From positions 33,167,341 to 33,231,340 of the forward strand of contig NW_019211456.1 in assembly GCF_002443255.2 (NCBI RefSeq): a DNA stretch of 64,000 nucleotides. Reading direction: 5' to 3'. Each line of letters opens with the position of its first letter. Within the stretch, counting starts at the first letter, position 1. Shown here piece after piece: positions 12,851 to 27,607 of the stretch. The notes under the pieces were generated by a model. The model had not been told where the DNA came from, did not search any database, and worked only from the letters and a program-made list of their open reading frames with translations. The translations under genes were made by a program, and so were the position numbers. The stretch is from Varroa destructor. Lineage: Eukaryota; Arthropoda; Arachnida; Mesostigmata; Varroidae.

Positions 12851-15800
12851 CGAATCTAATGACGGCGTTTATGTCTGATTAACATCCACAGCAGTGTTGA
12901 GCCGATACTATTAAATGAAACCGAAATAAACGTATCACTGAAAAACTTCCGAATGGTTTACCTATCGAGACAGGATTTAAATACCGAGTACACCTTAAAA
13001 AGTGACGGTCACTGTTAAAGGCCACCTAATTCTATAAGCAAACTCTAGGAATCGAGAATTTAACGATTGCACAGGAAAATGCTACTGGCCTATTAAACAT
13101 TTTTTTAACTGTCTGTTAGCTGGAAATTTTCGCTACACATTCAAATATATCCAAAGTCTATTGTTCCGAAACTGTTGAACGGATCGAAGTTTTTTGAAAA
13201 ATGAAAAGGGCACGAGTATCTAGTTGAGCATTTTAGTCTAACTGAGAGCAGTCTAACAGGTCGGGGAGATATGTGCAATGGTTTCCAATGCTGGCGTTCG
13301 GTGTACATATAAGCTGAGATCTTCAATACGTTTTATGAAGCTAAAATGCAGGCATTCAGATTGATTATTGATCTGACTGATTAGAGAGGTCACACCTGAT
13401 AGAAGCGTCATGGAACAACCATTGACCTACCTTTCGATGGAAGCTTTTCAACTAAATTATATATCGATTACTGCGATCAGTAGTACATTCGCTTCGATGT
13501 ATAGCTACCATCTACAGGGTTCGGGCTAATGTAACGTAACGTAACGCTTCGAAGTAACAGTGGGTGAAGAGTTCTCACGTCCTTTCTAATACCAGCACAG
13601 GTGAAACTTTTTCCTTACCGCTTCCTATAGGCGGTCTGGCAATTTAAAAGTTAGCTGAAATCTCATGGTCTAGAAACACATCCATGATAGCTTGCAAGAT
13701 TTACGCATGGTTTAGGGGAAACTCTCATCAGTAGTCGCCAGCTGAAGACCCTCTCAGGACCCAAGCATGTGGCATTTACCTTCATCCTATTGCTAAAACT
13801 ACTGTAAAAATGTAGATTTTCGGGCCAAAAAAGGTTTCGGATTCAAGCGTACGAAGTAAAGCGAAAACCAGTCCAGTATCGAAGATACTGTTTCCGGCAT
13901 TTATCGAGGAAATCGAATAATACACTCTGAAGCGTTAGTCGTGTAAATGAAAATAAACTAAAAAAATGTTATGTATATTCTTTGAATATGTTTTGAAGAA
14001 TTTCGCATTAAGGCAGCCAGTTTTACTAGACGTCTGGTACGAAGATTTAAAAAAAGTAGTATATCTGAACAGACGTGAAAGTCTCTCGGGGCTGCGAGGA
14101 GCAAGACGTCTATTTAAATTTACGAAATGGATTTTAGCAATCGTACTTTAGAGACGCTAAACCATTCACGGCTATACCAATTGACGTTTGAATGTGAATG
14201 ACAGATTTCGTAAGGCCACAGATGCGCCACAGGCTGCGTCAAGAATACGAAAAAAGCTTACATTACTAATGAACTAATTAGAAGTTGTTCTTCGTTCTTC
14301 AAGGTAAATAGTCTCGCAGAACTAAAGCAATTCTTTAGCATAAACACAATACCGCAAGTCTTATTTCAATATTACAGTTTTTGTACCCTCTACTGAGCAG
14401 TTGTTATGAGGACCCTTCAACGAACATACTCGCAGGCAGCAAAGTGACTGAAGTCTAGATTTTATTGTGATTCCGTTAGTGATAATCACATCAAGTGTTA
14501 CTCTGTACAAAAGTATTGAACTCGTTTATACTTCCATCATTCAGATTGCTACTCAATATGAGCTTTTCCGCTATAAAGATGGATGACGTAAATTATAAAC
14601 GTTTAGTAATAAAGACCCTGTAAAATAAGCCGTTGTGAGGAGTTGCGCCTAATCACTGCTGGGCGACCGTTTGTCCTTACAAATTAGGTCTTTAAAAGGC
14701 GTTTTTTTTAAGAATTACAAAAAATATATGAAACACAACGCACAATGAAAATTTTTTTTTGTTCCTTTCTCTTTAGTTACTTGGCTTGTTTGCTTGAGCC
14801 CGCTACGCGTTAAGAGAACACAACCGTTGAACGAAGCCACGGTGACTTTATCCAAGCGAACTAGACCGCACAACTTTCTATCGAAAGGATATCCATCTTT
14901 TTTTGTAATGCGTACTAGCGCATTCCGCACTCTCCTTGCAGTGACATTAGCGTTCTCCTTTGGAACAGCAGATTTAACACCGGATGAAAGGTCACGCATT
15001 ACTAGACGGGCCTTATCACAGAGGAAGTTTGAGATCTGGGCTCTTAATGGATTTTACGTTTGCTTATCCTAATATACCTTTTAAGGCAATAAATGATTTC
15101 CTCTTCTATTGCTTGGACCCATTTGCCGTTAAAGGAACCTCTGTGCCATTTGATGAAGGAACACTGATTACTCCAGACTCGTTGAGTTAATGGGGGAAGC
15201 AAACTTTCCCTGTGCCCCAGGGTTCGTAGGACGAAGAAGTCAAGTGCTCGAGACAGGCCCTACATTCTCAGTGTGGCCTTGCTATGTCTAACCACCAACT
15301 GTGACTTTGATCCATTTTCCCCAGGCACTCTTGACTCAATAAACTATTGATTTCGACTATATATGCGAAATCTACAATAATATATTTTATCATTCTGGAA
15401 AGAGTCGGCGTACGAGTCAGAGACCGCCCTAAAAATGCTACAGTAGAGGCAAAGAGTCGAAATATAATAGGTATAGTAGGTTATGAAAGAAGGTACCGAA
15501 ATATATCGCTTGCGAAAGATAAAGCGTCTGATAACAAAGTAAAGAATATCGCAATAAATAGGTACCTGGCTACCAAAAATTGTTGACGTTAAAAGTGAGT
15601 GGACGTATTGGTCGCTAGTGGCGTTCAAGAGCTGGCAACAGCAAACATGAGCGAACTCGACCGCTATCAAACAAGCTACGGTGCCCGTTTAACCAAACGG
15701 TATGCTTTGCTATGTGCGTTTGCCCATATCCACCTGTAAATATTTACTGAAAACGTTGTTCTAAATGTAGGGATGTTCTTTATTTAAATAAACCTAATTG

Positions 15801-18747
15801 ACATAAATTAAAGTACGATATCTACCATTTTCTTTACCACACAGACTTTGACGTTTACATGTATTGGCGTGTACGAACGAATTCAACTATCGATAAGTTG
15901 TTAGAAATAATATATATAAAAAGATAAGATTAGGACTCATTAGGATAAGGCGGAGGTTTAATAATACGACCGTCGTATAAATGATAATCCTTAATCCTCT
16001 AAATAGACCTCAGTGCTAAATTGAACATCACCTTCTGACTCAGTTAAAGTAACCCAACCGAACGTTTTGTGATAGAAAGTATTTCTTGTTCTCCATATAT
16101 TTTTTGCTGACTACACAGCTGAACGCGATTCAAAAGAATTATCAGCATCCGAACAAGTACACGTATCTATTTTGTTGAGTCGACAGGTAATTTATCAGCG
16201 GCCTGCAATCCTGCCTGAAATCGGATCATTTGACCGCTAGGCCAATGTTTGGACACTTGGTTTATTTTGAGAGAAAAAAGAAGGTTTTGCGCTTATGAAT
16301 ACGTATTGATTAAGATGGCTATGATCACTTTAGTTGACGTCTTATATATATGTGTTCAGTTTAAAAAGCTACTTTTAAAACAGGCCTATTGAATAACTCC
16401 CAGCTCTATTACCATTATTTTTTCACGTATCGGTAAACGGACGTTACCATATACTCTTCAACTGGTAAATTTAGATCATTTCAGTAGTACCATTCAGAGA
16501 CACATCGACGACTACCACGAAACAAACAGACTAGAACTTGCTCCCTATAATAGGCTAACGAAAGATCTTCTACACCAATGTGGAACAAATCTTCGTTCAT
16601 TTAATCTATTTAGATGCGATAATACTTTGGCGTTTACGGGATAAAAAAAACACACAAAGATGCAATGAATTTTTGCTGCAATGGCTTTTCGTAGCTTTCT
16701 TCCATTGCGTTTGTTCTCCTAGCACTTCTCCTTAATGCGGATGTGATGGAGCTTGTGCTAGATGTTTGTAGTCAAGTGTCCTGATAACTGCGAAGCCTTT
16801 TATCGATTCCGATGACAACAGAGAGCGCTTCTATACATAGGCTAAAACAGTCTTTTAACTTTAATGTACCGAGTATATAAAGTTCATAAACGATCTTTAG
16901 AGCGAACAGACACTTTGAACTGCCACGGTGCCTATTTGACTAAAAGGAAGCGTGAAAACGTTTTCAATCTCTATTAAAAATCGTATTTGCCTGTCGAAGT
17001 TGTATAGAACTCTATACATTTATATATATAAACTTTCCTTGAATTAAGGTATGAGCCTTACATCACGAAAACGTTAGGTTTGTAAAGTAATCACAATGCT
17101 CGTATCGTGCACGTATGCGGGTACTGGGGTTCGCTATCCGATTATATGTAAAAAGTGTTCTCAAACGAAACAGACGCTTCATGGAACAGCGCAATAACTC
17201 AATACCAGAGCTGACATGGCTGTTGTTCATAATACTACAGCTAAGGTAAGCCCTCCATTTCTGCGTTTTATTTATTTGTTTTGATTTATTACTGTGTTAA
17301 TCCATCAATATTGTGTTTTGACGGTTGAGCTATTACTATGGGCCATTCCGATCTCATAAATCTGGACCACCTCCCAGTGTTTAATACATTTACAACAGGT
17401 TGTCGACAATATCTCGCAAACTATTATAATTTTAGTCGTTAGCAAGAAACAGCGCACTGATAGTAAATATCGGTCGACGAAATTTTAGGCTTAAATTATC
17501 AAGCAAGACTTAACGTTAAACCCAGTAAGTTCGACAATTATACCGTAGCAATCTGATCAAGTGGCCTGGTCCACAGAACGGTGGAGTATCCGATTCATAC
17601 TTGGGATTAGCATCGAGACAGCACAGAAATGGCATTGTCTTATAATGCATGCGCAAACAAGCACGGTCTCTTTATCTTAACATTGTGTATAATAGGTATT
17701 CTACAAGTTAACACAAGTTTCAACAAGGTTAACCCGCGAAAAGGCTGATTTAATGTTGTATTTATACTGCGAAAATATGACTAACAAACAAAGCAATTGA
17801 GCATTTATTCTGTTCTAATATGTAAGATTCGGAAACTATATCCGGACCTTTAAATGTTGGTAGATTATTACTTTCAATTAATCGGGCCTGGGGCCTGTAC
17901 ATTTTATTAATTACCAGATATACGGATAACGTAACTCGAGATACGAGACTACTGCATGAGGCGCGCCAAGCACTATAGTTAATTTCCTTTATAAATAACT
18001 ATATGAATGTAGCAATTTGCTGCAACAGCCGATAGAAAACTTATCCTCTCGCGAACAGAGGTACCCAGGGGAAATCACCGTTGTCATGTCGTTCCTGAAA
18101 CGTTCCTTCTATACAAACGCAGTGTTGTAGTTCTTGATCGATTCAAACCAGTCAATTAAGTAACTCATTATCTGTGGGAGCGGTGTTATAATACTTGTTT
18201 ATGTAGAAGTCTAAAGTCTGTGCAGCCAGTGCTAAGTTAGAAATTATAGATTATATATTCTCTCGTACAGTGGTTGATTTGATTGCATCTTATATGACTT
18301 ACCTATCTGGGCAGGGGCATGGACGGACCCGTTCCAAGATGTAACTCACCGTGTAGGATTACACACGCTCCCATCTGGGCAATCTAATTTCAGGCGCAGT
18401 TAGCCAATAGGCAAAAGGATCGTTACAGCATCTGCACTAAATGTAAGTTATGTAATCACAAAATCACACGGATAATTAATTATTGTTGTTTTTTTCTTTT
18501 GCGCTTCTCTTGTGAGAAGTTGATATATACTACTGCCTGCGCTATTGTTCCATCGTCGTACGCAGTTAGTTAGGGGACACTTTAGTTGGGAGACCGACGA
18601 TTCCACTGCCCTTCTCTTAAAGCTAGCAATTTGGATATACCACTTTCGCATGGATATTTTTTGTACAGTTTATATAGTTTTCCTACTCTTTCCGACTTTT
18701 TTATGCACTGTTCTTTGCATTTGGCTTTTATTACGCACTGCTGTAAA

Positions 18748-18792
18748 TATATTTTAATATATTATATATAATAATATATTTTATTTAATATA
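18748..18792. repeat. A+T low-complexity tract with self-complementary words
   Basis: A run of AATATATT/TTAATATA words can fold on itself. No coding or regulatory meaning is evident. Confidence 0.7.
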
Positions 18793-20150
18793 CGGCACTG
18801 ACTGAATATACTTTTACTACACAAATAAGTCTGGCCTTAAATGTAAAACGCCACACGAATGCGTAAAGTTAACGGTGATAAATAATTCAACTTACGAAAC
18901 GAAATCATGGGTTAAAATAAACGCACGTAACATACGCTGTTACTGTGCACTTTTTCCCCACTGGATTCACCTTTGGATTGAAAAAGCGGCTACCGGTAAG
19001 TGCCTACTTTTTTTGATAATTCCTTAGGTAAGGAGAAATAGGTATTGGCCTCCGTTAGCCGAATCTGTAATATCCAGAGCCCCTTTGCTATTAGCGTTAC
19101 TCGAGGTCAGCTAGAAGTCACGTACGGAATGTTCGACTTACTTACATACATAATTCTCGATTCAACCAGTTCACACTACCAACTTCAAACCGTACAAGTT
19201 ATAATGAGAAGAGCTGATGCTCCACCTCGATAATATTCTTTCCCATTTCGAGGCCACTAGGTCGAATTCGTGCCCGCACAGACTAGTGCGCTTTTCCACC
19301 TATCAATTGGATTTCTCGAGGCATTTCCAAATTTATATCCAGATGTTCAAATGAAAAGCAAATACGGGCAGTGCCAAAAGCCGATGTACTTAACAGTCCA
19401 CTCTGGCAGGATATTTAGCGACTGCTTTGATTATACGATACTCTGAAGTTTTTGGCGCAATTGACTCGGGTGCATGGCAAGCGTTTATCTAACATTGGTT
19501 CCTTTCGATTTTTCATAATCGTAAAGCTATTGCTTCTATAATAAGTCTGTATGTCACAACAAATTATCACAAGTACTTCTTGTTTGATTCATCAAGATTT
19601 GACGCGAAGGCTATTAAGATCTAGAGCTTTGTCAAAGTAGTCTGTCAGCTTTCAATGCTGCTTCTCCATGTCTGTTCTTTGTCCTACTGCTAGATTTGTC
19701 CGTTATTCGTGTCATAGTAGTGCTAAAACCTATTCTAAGAGCTTTATTGAATACACGATGGTAAGGCACTGAATATCTGTGGCCTATGGCTGCATCCGTT
19801 GTCTGCTGCACTCTTGTAATTGGATGAGTAAGACGTGTGCATCTCCGTCATGCTCCATTGTTGCTTTTACGTCGGTACACGTAGCCGACGTTAGTTTTAA
19901 TTGGCCCATGTAGCAGACTCTCATTCTGTAACGTAAGGTAGCTCTTCAATTTTCATTGGTAACCTGGATATTGTATCCGCCTTACCGTGATCACAGGCAC
20001 CTCAGTACTCGATAGCGTACGTAAATTGGAGATCAAATGCATAACGTTTAAGGTGTACTGCTGGAAGAACTAAAATATCCTTTTTAGGAATATGAACTAA
20101 AGTGGCTTGTGGTCCGTCGTCATTGAAAACCTTATCCCATGAAGGTACAT

Positions 20151-20193
20151 CATTGGATACAAAACAAAAAAAACAAAAGTTTTGTATTCAATA
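20151..20193. repeat. Foldback, 15-bp arms around an A-rich loop
   Basis: Left arm 20151-20165 (CATTGGATACAAAAC) pairs with right arm 20179-20193 at 13 of 15 positions, across a 13-nt A-rich loop. It could be a remnant of a terminal-inverted-repeat element or a chance hairpin. Confidence 0.45.
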
Positions 20194-21230
20194 CTATGCA
20201 AAGTATGTAGCATTCTATTGTCCAGCTTTGCTTCTCAGATCAAAAGCTATAGATCTCTCGGTTTAATTCGACTAACGATCAGAGAAGGGGACTGTAAAGT
20301 AAGGCATTCGATTCGAGGACTATTGAAAACAAGTAGATTCTGGTAAAAAGATCCTTGCATTTATTTCCTCGTCTTGATAAAAGCATGGCTGTGTGGGTAG
20401 CATCTCACAGTGGTTTTTGAGACATCATCGAAGCGTGATACAAGGAGAGCGAAGAACTGAACGATTTTTACATAGAAGGAAACAACTGACCTATTGTATT
20501 TGGTGTGAGAGTTACCGTTAGAGTTTTTAAAAGCGTCCTAAAATTTTATGAGCTGAATCCACAGAGTCGTACCTCACGTTGTATGGACTGATAGGCTTCC
20601 GGATTCTGAAAAAATAGTACCTGTGGTGTTTACTCAGTTAAACAATGCGGAATATTTCATACGCATACTCCAGAAATGTAACATACATTTCTAGTATTTA
20701 TCACAAGATACTGATGGATCTGCTACTTTCTCGATTGATGCATACACATGGGTTAAAGGTCCCCATGATTATAGTATTTCGCGTCACCTAGTTTTTCAAA
20801 TTATCCTGTGAATCTGTTCCTATAAATAAAGTAACTTGTCGATTATCGCTTTAAAATCAGCGCAGAAGCACACGGCTTTATCTGACTTTTTTTATACGAC
20901 CGTAGACGACCGGACAACGCCCGTCACTACACATTATAAATTTCGGTATTTTTGTGCATGTCTTGTTTCTCAAAGCGTACAAAATTTAACCATAGCGAGT
21001 TTAGTAAAATGCAGCTTTGGGTTACTGTGAAGGTGGGGATCATTAGTAAAGGTATTTGCTTCTAGGTAAAGGATTTTGGGCGATGTGTTTTTCCGGACGT
21101 TCTGAAACAATCATAGTGTCTTTTACGGCGGATCCTGTTGACGTTTCGAGTTAATGCAGCTGTTCATGTACTACACACTGACCATATTCATGTCCACACC
21201 ACAGAAGAAATTTTGGACAATTTGGTTAAT

Positions 21231-21300
21231 ATTACGTAATTATATATTTATTATTTTATTTATTATTATAATTACTACGTAACAATAATAATTACGTAAT
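21231..21300. promoter_or_regulatory. Cluster of TTACGTAA palindromes (PAR/E4BP4-type bZIP sites)
   Basis: Identical ATTACGTAAT palindromes bound a 70-bp A+T block (21231-21240 and 21291-21300), with a related CTACGTAAC at 21275-21283. TTAYGTAA is the known target of PAR-domain and E4BP4/Vrille bZIP factors. Whether the cluster is regulatory or just the ends of a small inverted repeat is open, and no gene is adjacent. Confidence 0.3.
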
Positions 21301-24300
21301 ACCTTAACGTATCACTGTAACGTTAGTAATACCATTGGAATAAACGAATTAACCACATGCTCCGATGACATAGGGCCGGTGGGTGAAGTGGAAAGTCCTA
21401 AATATTAGCAGTTTTTTTGTGAAAGTACTGAGGAACATTTTTACATATTTTCATCAAGGGCTGCAATTAAAGCCTAGTGGCAAAAAAAAAAACCTGGTGC
21501 AAAAAAAAGCTAATGCCGTCTAAATAAAATTGTTTCAAGTTATATCTTATAGTTATGTACCGTTTCGCTTATATCTTTAAAATTGGATTTTGATCAACTT
21601 ATATGCCACGTTTTTTTCGACAGTTCAAGCATATGAAGTTTTTAAATGGGAACTTCGATTGCTGCAATAGTAGCAACTTGTTTAGGATTTTCTGTTATTG
21701 CTTGATCGTCGTCTATTTGCTTGTTATCTAAAATACCGTTGAAGCTTCAGAATAAGCTCTAGTTTAATCTGTCCAAGTGTACCTTGTTGCATATAGACTA
21801 TAAACCTGTGCGCTATTCTTAATGTATGAATGACTGTTTAACACGTTTTTGATTGTTGAGGGACCGATAGGTTGGAAACCCTTCAAATAAATCGTCTCTT
21901 AATTACCCTGCGAGTAACCTTTAATTTTGAGGTTTTTTAGGCACAACGGTGGATTCTTTAACAGTCCTGTGTTGTTTTTTTCGAATAATTCGGAGTTTTC
22001 CCGAGAGACTTATAGCATGTCTCTTAAACTGATCCGCCAAAAAGAACACTTAATTATTAAAGACTATGTAATTAAGGGCCACTCCAATTTTTGTAGCAGC
22101 GGGGCCAGTGACGACTCTTGTCTGGATGTCTCTCCTATTGTAACTTGCGTTAGCTGGCATGATCTAGGACTGTTAATAAATTATTCAGGCTCTTGCCTTA
22201 CCATGTGTCTTTGTAGTGTTGGAGAAATCTATAGTAGTAAGTAATTCATGCCTCTATATTTCAATTAAAGATTTTGTGCGTTGTGCTTGTAAGTTGATCA
22301 ATGTCTTAAGGCTCAAAAAGCAGCTCCTTTTGCGGTATCCGCTGTTTGACAGTTTCTTCAAAGTGCTCGTTCCCGCTTAACTTTCAATATGATTTCGTTG
22401 TATCATTTAGACTCGGCAAATCTATCAAGTAGAATAGTTATATAAATCACGAGGGTGGATTATATTACTTCATATAAAATATAACATTTTTTCGTTGTTT
22501 GCCGATTAATATATGGAAAGCTTTAACTAGGGTACATCTTCTAAGAAATACAACAATTTGTTAACTCAGAAATTTAATCCTTTCAAGATTTAAAGTGTTC
22601 TCCAGTAAACACAGGTAATATGTAAAGGGTCACAATGCAAAAACTCATTTCAAGCAATAGGATTATGTGGATATGCGCCTTCCAGTCTTCCAGTAAAACC
22701 CGCAGTCTCGAACAGAGTTGGACACGAACTTTACGGTACTACTTAGGGCGTTCCGTGTGTAAATTAGGCTCAACGGAGGATTTGTCATTTTTAGTCGACG
22801 TTGTTGCCCATCTACAGAAAATATAGACATGTAGATCTCAAAGGTTTATCAGGCTGAATATGTTATTTGCTCTTACATCATAAATATACATGACTAAATA
22901 TCGTAACGGATAATCCAAATAACTGCGGTGGCTTCAGAAAGATTCTATGGTAGTACATTTTTTCAGTGTTTGAAACGCAATTGTTCTCACCGTGGATCTA
23001 CGTACGAAGTTACTGTCAGACAAAAAAGAGGCCAAATATATTTTGCCTTAAGCATCTATAAAAGTCTAACCTAATTTAAATCTAACCCTAAATTGCTTAA
23101 ACGAAAATTTGCCAGGGAAATCGGTTTTGCAGATCGTTGCCATTATACCATTAGATGACATGTACACAAAGTTTACCGAGTTTTATCGATCTGATTGAAC
23201 TGAATATTGTTGCGTGTTCCGCTATATATCGGCTTGTACATCGGTAGCGACCGTAAAATGGTTAACTGGTAATTCTATCAAGTTCATCTTATCGTCTTGC
23301 TTACTCCGAGTCCCTAAAAAATACGTAAAGCTTATAAGGCGATCAATGATTCTCATTACTTTGCTTGGCTAATGAATATGCGTATTCGAAATACACAAGG
23401 TTATAGCGTTGCCATCACGAGCTCGTCCAAGAAATCGCATACATCTATCCATTAATAGAATAAGGATTTCATACAGTAGCCGACCATTGAATAGACGTAG
23501 AAATTTAAATTTCGAATGGAGACCTAAAATTTATTCTTAAAGTTTCACAAAATAGGTCGTGAACAAGCAATGTAAGCAACCTATAATCATACGTATGATG
23601 CAGCAAGATCTTTCTCGATAGATCTATGTGGTTCGTACGGCCAGTGAACGAAAGATGGGAAACGGCGTAGCCGAGTCATGACATATGGTCACCTCAACAT
23701 GCACCGCACTAATAAATGAATGATGACCGTTTCTGGATTTAACGCTGAGTTTTCCTTAAAATCAGCGATATATGATGCACTTTCTCTTTGCAGCTCACTC
23801 AGACATGATCTGACCTGATCAAAAACAAGCATTTTTGAGGCAGATCATTGAAATGAAGCTTCGACCTTATTATTAGGTTGCAGTGCGACCCGTTATTTCC
23901 AGTTAGTGAGGGCTCTTTCGAGAACTGCTGCGCTACTATTATTAGCTGCTTATCCATTAGCATCACATAACTTAGCTAGTAACTTTCATTATTAATGTCG
24001 CCCTGCAATGTGGTTAGTAGTATCCATCAAAAGCGTCCTTGAATCCATATATTTGAAAGAAAAAGGAAATACCCTCAGCCCACTTAAATGCATCATGAGC
24101 TGATCGATTAATCAACTTTAAGTATATCCGACCTGAAGATACACCTTTTGCAGTCAACTGATTTCTGTTATCTTCTACTTACTTCGATCTAGATTTGCCA
24201 GTTTTACAAGTAGATCAATCTTTGATAAATAGGCTTATCCAGGGTAAATGAGGCCATCTTACGGCAAATAACTGACCCACTGTAGAAAATGAATAACTTC

Positions 24301-25112
24301 GGGAAAATCCTTCAGCTATTACAGGCACGTATTGTGTTTATTGTTGCGATCCCTGGTCAGCGGTAAAAAAGCATCCCCTAAGATGAGAGTTCAAGGCTGT
24401 GCGGGATGATATCTTGGTATAAAAAAAGAGATAATCTCAATCGACTGAGTCTGGGATATAAGCAGTCTTAGATTTTTGCGGGCTCAGTTTTAATTGTCAA
24501 CAAATTTCCTCCGTTTCGCGATGTTAGGTCCGGCGAAGGGAAGAACTAATTACGAACACATACTAACGAATTCTGCTATCTATTCCTCAATCATATATTG
24601 ATGCATCTACAAAATGCGATAGCCAAATATGCATTGACCGGTACATGGAACTGGAAAACTAGTTTGCCTTGTTTATAGCATAGTATCAACGTAGACCCTT
24701 TAGGGAGGGTCCAAGTCTTTATTTCTGATCTCTGCCTTCTGTATTTTTTATTAATTACTTTCAAAGGGCTGTATTTTATATAAATATATTGACTAACTCG
24801 AAAACAATAATAAGAGTTTAGTGTGCAACATTCTTACATGTATACCACGCGAACATTTCCAAAAATATTGATCGACTTGGTTTTGACCTGATTATATTAT
24901 ACGAATGTGTGCTTCGTTGATATTTCTTGGCCAATGGCTTGAAGTCAAACCGATCCCAGCAGAACGCCAGTAGAACAACATAGCAAGCTATCGTGTTTTC
25001 GTCGTAGTATCCTGAGTAGTTATTGAAACGATGATACTCCTGCAAGTGTCGACGCGCTATAAATACAACAGCCCCGCCACACAAAGTAATAGCGCCCGAG
25101 GTACAGGGATTT

Positions 25113-25115
<3 letters not shown>

Positions 25116-25144
<29 letters not shown>
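25116..25144. repeat. (TA)n microsatellite, longest in the window
   Basis: About 29 bases of alternating TA. It inserts isoleucine/tyrosine runs into the open frames crossing it on both strands, which are therefore discounted. Confidence 0.9.
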
Positions 25145-25148
<4 letters not shown>

Positions 25149-27074
25149 TTGTCCTTTTTTATGTGATCATTTTGTTGCTTACCCGACAACATAAAAGAAA
25201 CCCCTTCAGCTGTTAGTGCTTTCAAATTTGCTAATACTATACAGGCCGTTTCTCCGTAAGAGGTGCTGATCATCAGCTTAGTAAAACATGCGTTGTCACT
25301 CTGTTCAGGGAAGTATCGAATTCCTATTATAAAATAGGTTAATGACGATCTTCTGGAAGATTCGTTGGACAATAAACTTCCGCAAACTACAAATCGCACT
25401 TACCTTTACCGAACGTAACCATATAGTTATTCGTTGAATGGTCTTTGTATAAACAGATATGTATGCGTACAGAGGTATAGTTTTGATGTTTGGTAATATC
25501 TATAAAAAAAAAAATATGGAATCCAATTCTCAACGTGACGCGGTGTCCATTATGGAGGCATTTTGATATATACGAAACATGCATAACTTCGTGCTGTTTT
25601 TTTGAGCTCACCGTCCACTTTTGAAATTACACAGTGTATAGAACATTGGCATAGCATCTAGCAGCAAATCATTACTAGCTGATTGTTTTGACATCTCCTT
25701 GACAAGCCATCGGCTATGTCGGATTGCTCAAAAGACGTTGCCACGCTAGCAAATGAAGGCATTGTAAAATCTGAGATCCGAGTAAAGGTTGCACGAATAA
25801 GTCGAGCGAAATCTTCAATTTGGTACACATGAAATAATCGCCGAGATGTAGGCAGACTGAGTCTACGTTTTTTACTCCGAATTATCTATATTTAGCTATG
25901 ATCTAAGTTAGTATGCGTTTGTACTGTTGAATTCTATCGTATTTTTTATTCGGTGACGCAAATAATAAAAAATTTCTTTAGTCCCACTATGGGGATGGCA
26001 ATAGGTACAGAATAGAGAAGGTCCTTGAACTGATATAGGGGGAAATGATTTGAATGGTCTGTCAATTTCTACCGGCAGAAGCGCGTCAACTTTAGTAATC
26101 CTTTGAAAGTACATCTTAGGACCAGTTCCGATTCTCAGAAATAATTCAAATATACTAAGATCATTCTTTTGAACGAGCAGGGCCTCTGCGGGACCTAGCT
26201 GTGGTGCCGTATGATAAGCGAATCATTAGAGGCCTGCATTGAGCGATTCTGGCCATAAAGATTTTGTGCATAAATGAACAACGTGTTCTCATGATCCGAC
26301 AAGTCAATAGAAGATAGATTCTGATTTGAATTGGCAACGCGCGATTTGTCAGTAAAGTTCGTGCATAATAACCCGTGTAGGTTCGACGCGAAAGACAAAT
26401 CGCAGCGTATCGACATCATATCAATCGGAAATTCAGGAGCTGGTAGGAGCAGGTCTCAGCGATTTTTCGCTGCCTACTGCTAAAATAGTTTGACGCTTTA
26501 TTGAGAGGTTTAGCATAGCACTATTACATGTACCATTGGCTACCGTGCTTCCACCACTAGTCCAGTTCGTCTTATTACCCATAGAAAATTGTTGAATTTG
26601 AGAGCGCACAGGTTCACAATGATGAATCTTTCTTAAGCACTAGTTACAATATACATATCATGCTGCAAATGGGATTATTTTTAATGGGAATATTCCGTCG
26701 CAATTTTTTTATACCAATCAAGAATCACAGGGCGGTGGAGATAGTGCGGTACGAGTTTTGAAATGAGTCCCCGTCCATTGGCTTTGATATACGAAACATA
26801 ACAAACTGCTTTAGATGTTCGTCATCTTTTTATTTCAGAAACGCAGCCAGATTTTTCAACGGATAAAGGAAAGTACTGCAACACACACGCATCGAGGGGT
26901 ATATACATACACATAACGAATAGTGTATTGTCTCGTAGGAAACGCATTGTCGAACAAGCAACGAAACAAGATTAAGGGAGACCGACTACAAAAATAACAC
27001 CGACAAATACCCTCTACGGATTTGTTTCGATGTACGAATCGTCCCAGTTTTCCACCGGATGGCTCATAACATAG

Positions 27075-27149
27075 GACTGCGACAAACGGCATCTGGAAGC
27101 AAATACAGCCGAGATCCTCTTGGCACTGTCGATTCTTGTTAGGATTCAG
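27075..27149 (+). CDS. Candidate 75-nt exon, unknown gene
   Basis: This open segment lies between an acceptor CATAACATAG and a donor ATTCAG|GTAATA. It is in phase 0 at both ends (25 codons) and encodes an amphipathic-looking peptide containing LEANTAEILLALSILVRIQ. No family is recognised, and splice signals of this quality plus 25 open codons occur by chance, so this is speculative. Confidence 0.15.
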
Positions 27150-27593
27150 GTAATACCCAAGTTGTGTATTCCATCAGTGGGAATCGGCTTGCATGTTACA
27201 CGACGTGGTCAAACAATTTTTCATTAGGAAGGTTTTATTTCCCTGAAATACGAGTTAGACTTAAATTCATGACGATACGTAATACTGATTACTTCGGCTG
27301 CAAAACGACTAATAGCGCCAGCTCACAATTTAACTTCATGTAAATTTTTTGACATGCATTTGTACTGGCCAATCGTGTGTCTAGTCGTAACATTTTTGAT
27401 TAGGTGCCAGCGATTCTGTGCAATTTAAAGTTACAAAAATTTAATAAAGACGCGTACTAGACCTGGGTTAGGCGACGTTTAGCGGAAATGTTGGCTTGTC
27501 AGCTGTAACCTGCATGGGGTTCCCGTATTAAGAGCGAATATTAAGCGCGAAACTTTCATCACCCGTATAGAAATTTATTTTGCCAAGTGTATT

Positions 27594-27607
27594 TGCTGCT
27601 GCTGCTG
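27594..27607. repeat. Short (TGC)n run
   Basis: Four TGC units, followed by TGG, give a poly-alanine stretch in an unsupported minus-strand open frame. Confidence 0.6.

Larger units (their letters stand above)
12388..27074. other. Gene-empty, AT-rich stretch
   Basis: I see no exon I can support. The strongest features are low-complexity A+T tracts (12781-12850, 18748-18792), a GTAAC triplicate (13531-13546), a small foldback (20151-20193), the TTACGTAA cluster (21231-21300) and a long TA repeat (25116-25144). Open frames on both strands at 14715-15072 have no recognisable product. Good isolated donors occur (for example after 17248 and 18988) but I could not find convincing exons in front of them. 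Confidence 0.4.

Noticed and set aside
13531..13546. GTAAC triplicate as a telomere-like repeat
   Set aside because: Only three units, and the motif is not the TTAGG type used by most arthropods.
14715..15072. Overlapping open frames on both strands as a gene
   Set aside because: The minus-strand frame has a fairly gene-like composition, but no recognisable motif, no acceptor/donor pair and no support for either direction.
25403..25498. Minus-strand exon with a T13 acceptor tract and GTAAGTG donor
   Set aside because: Splice signals are good, but two frames are open, the peptides are low in information and nothing else supports a gene.
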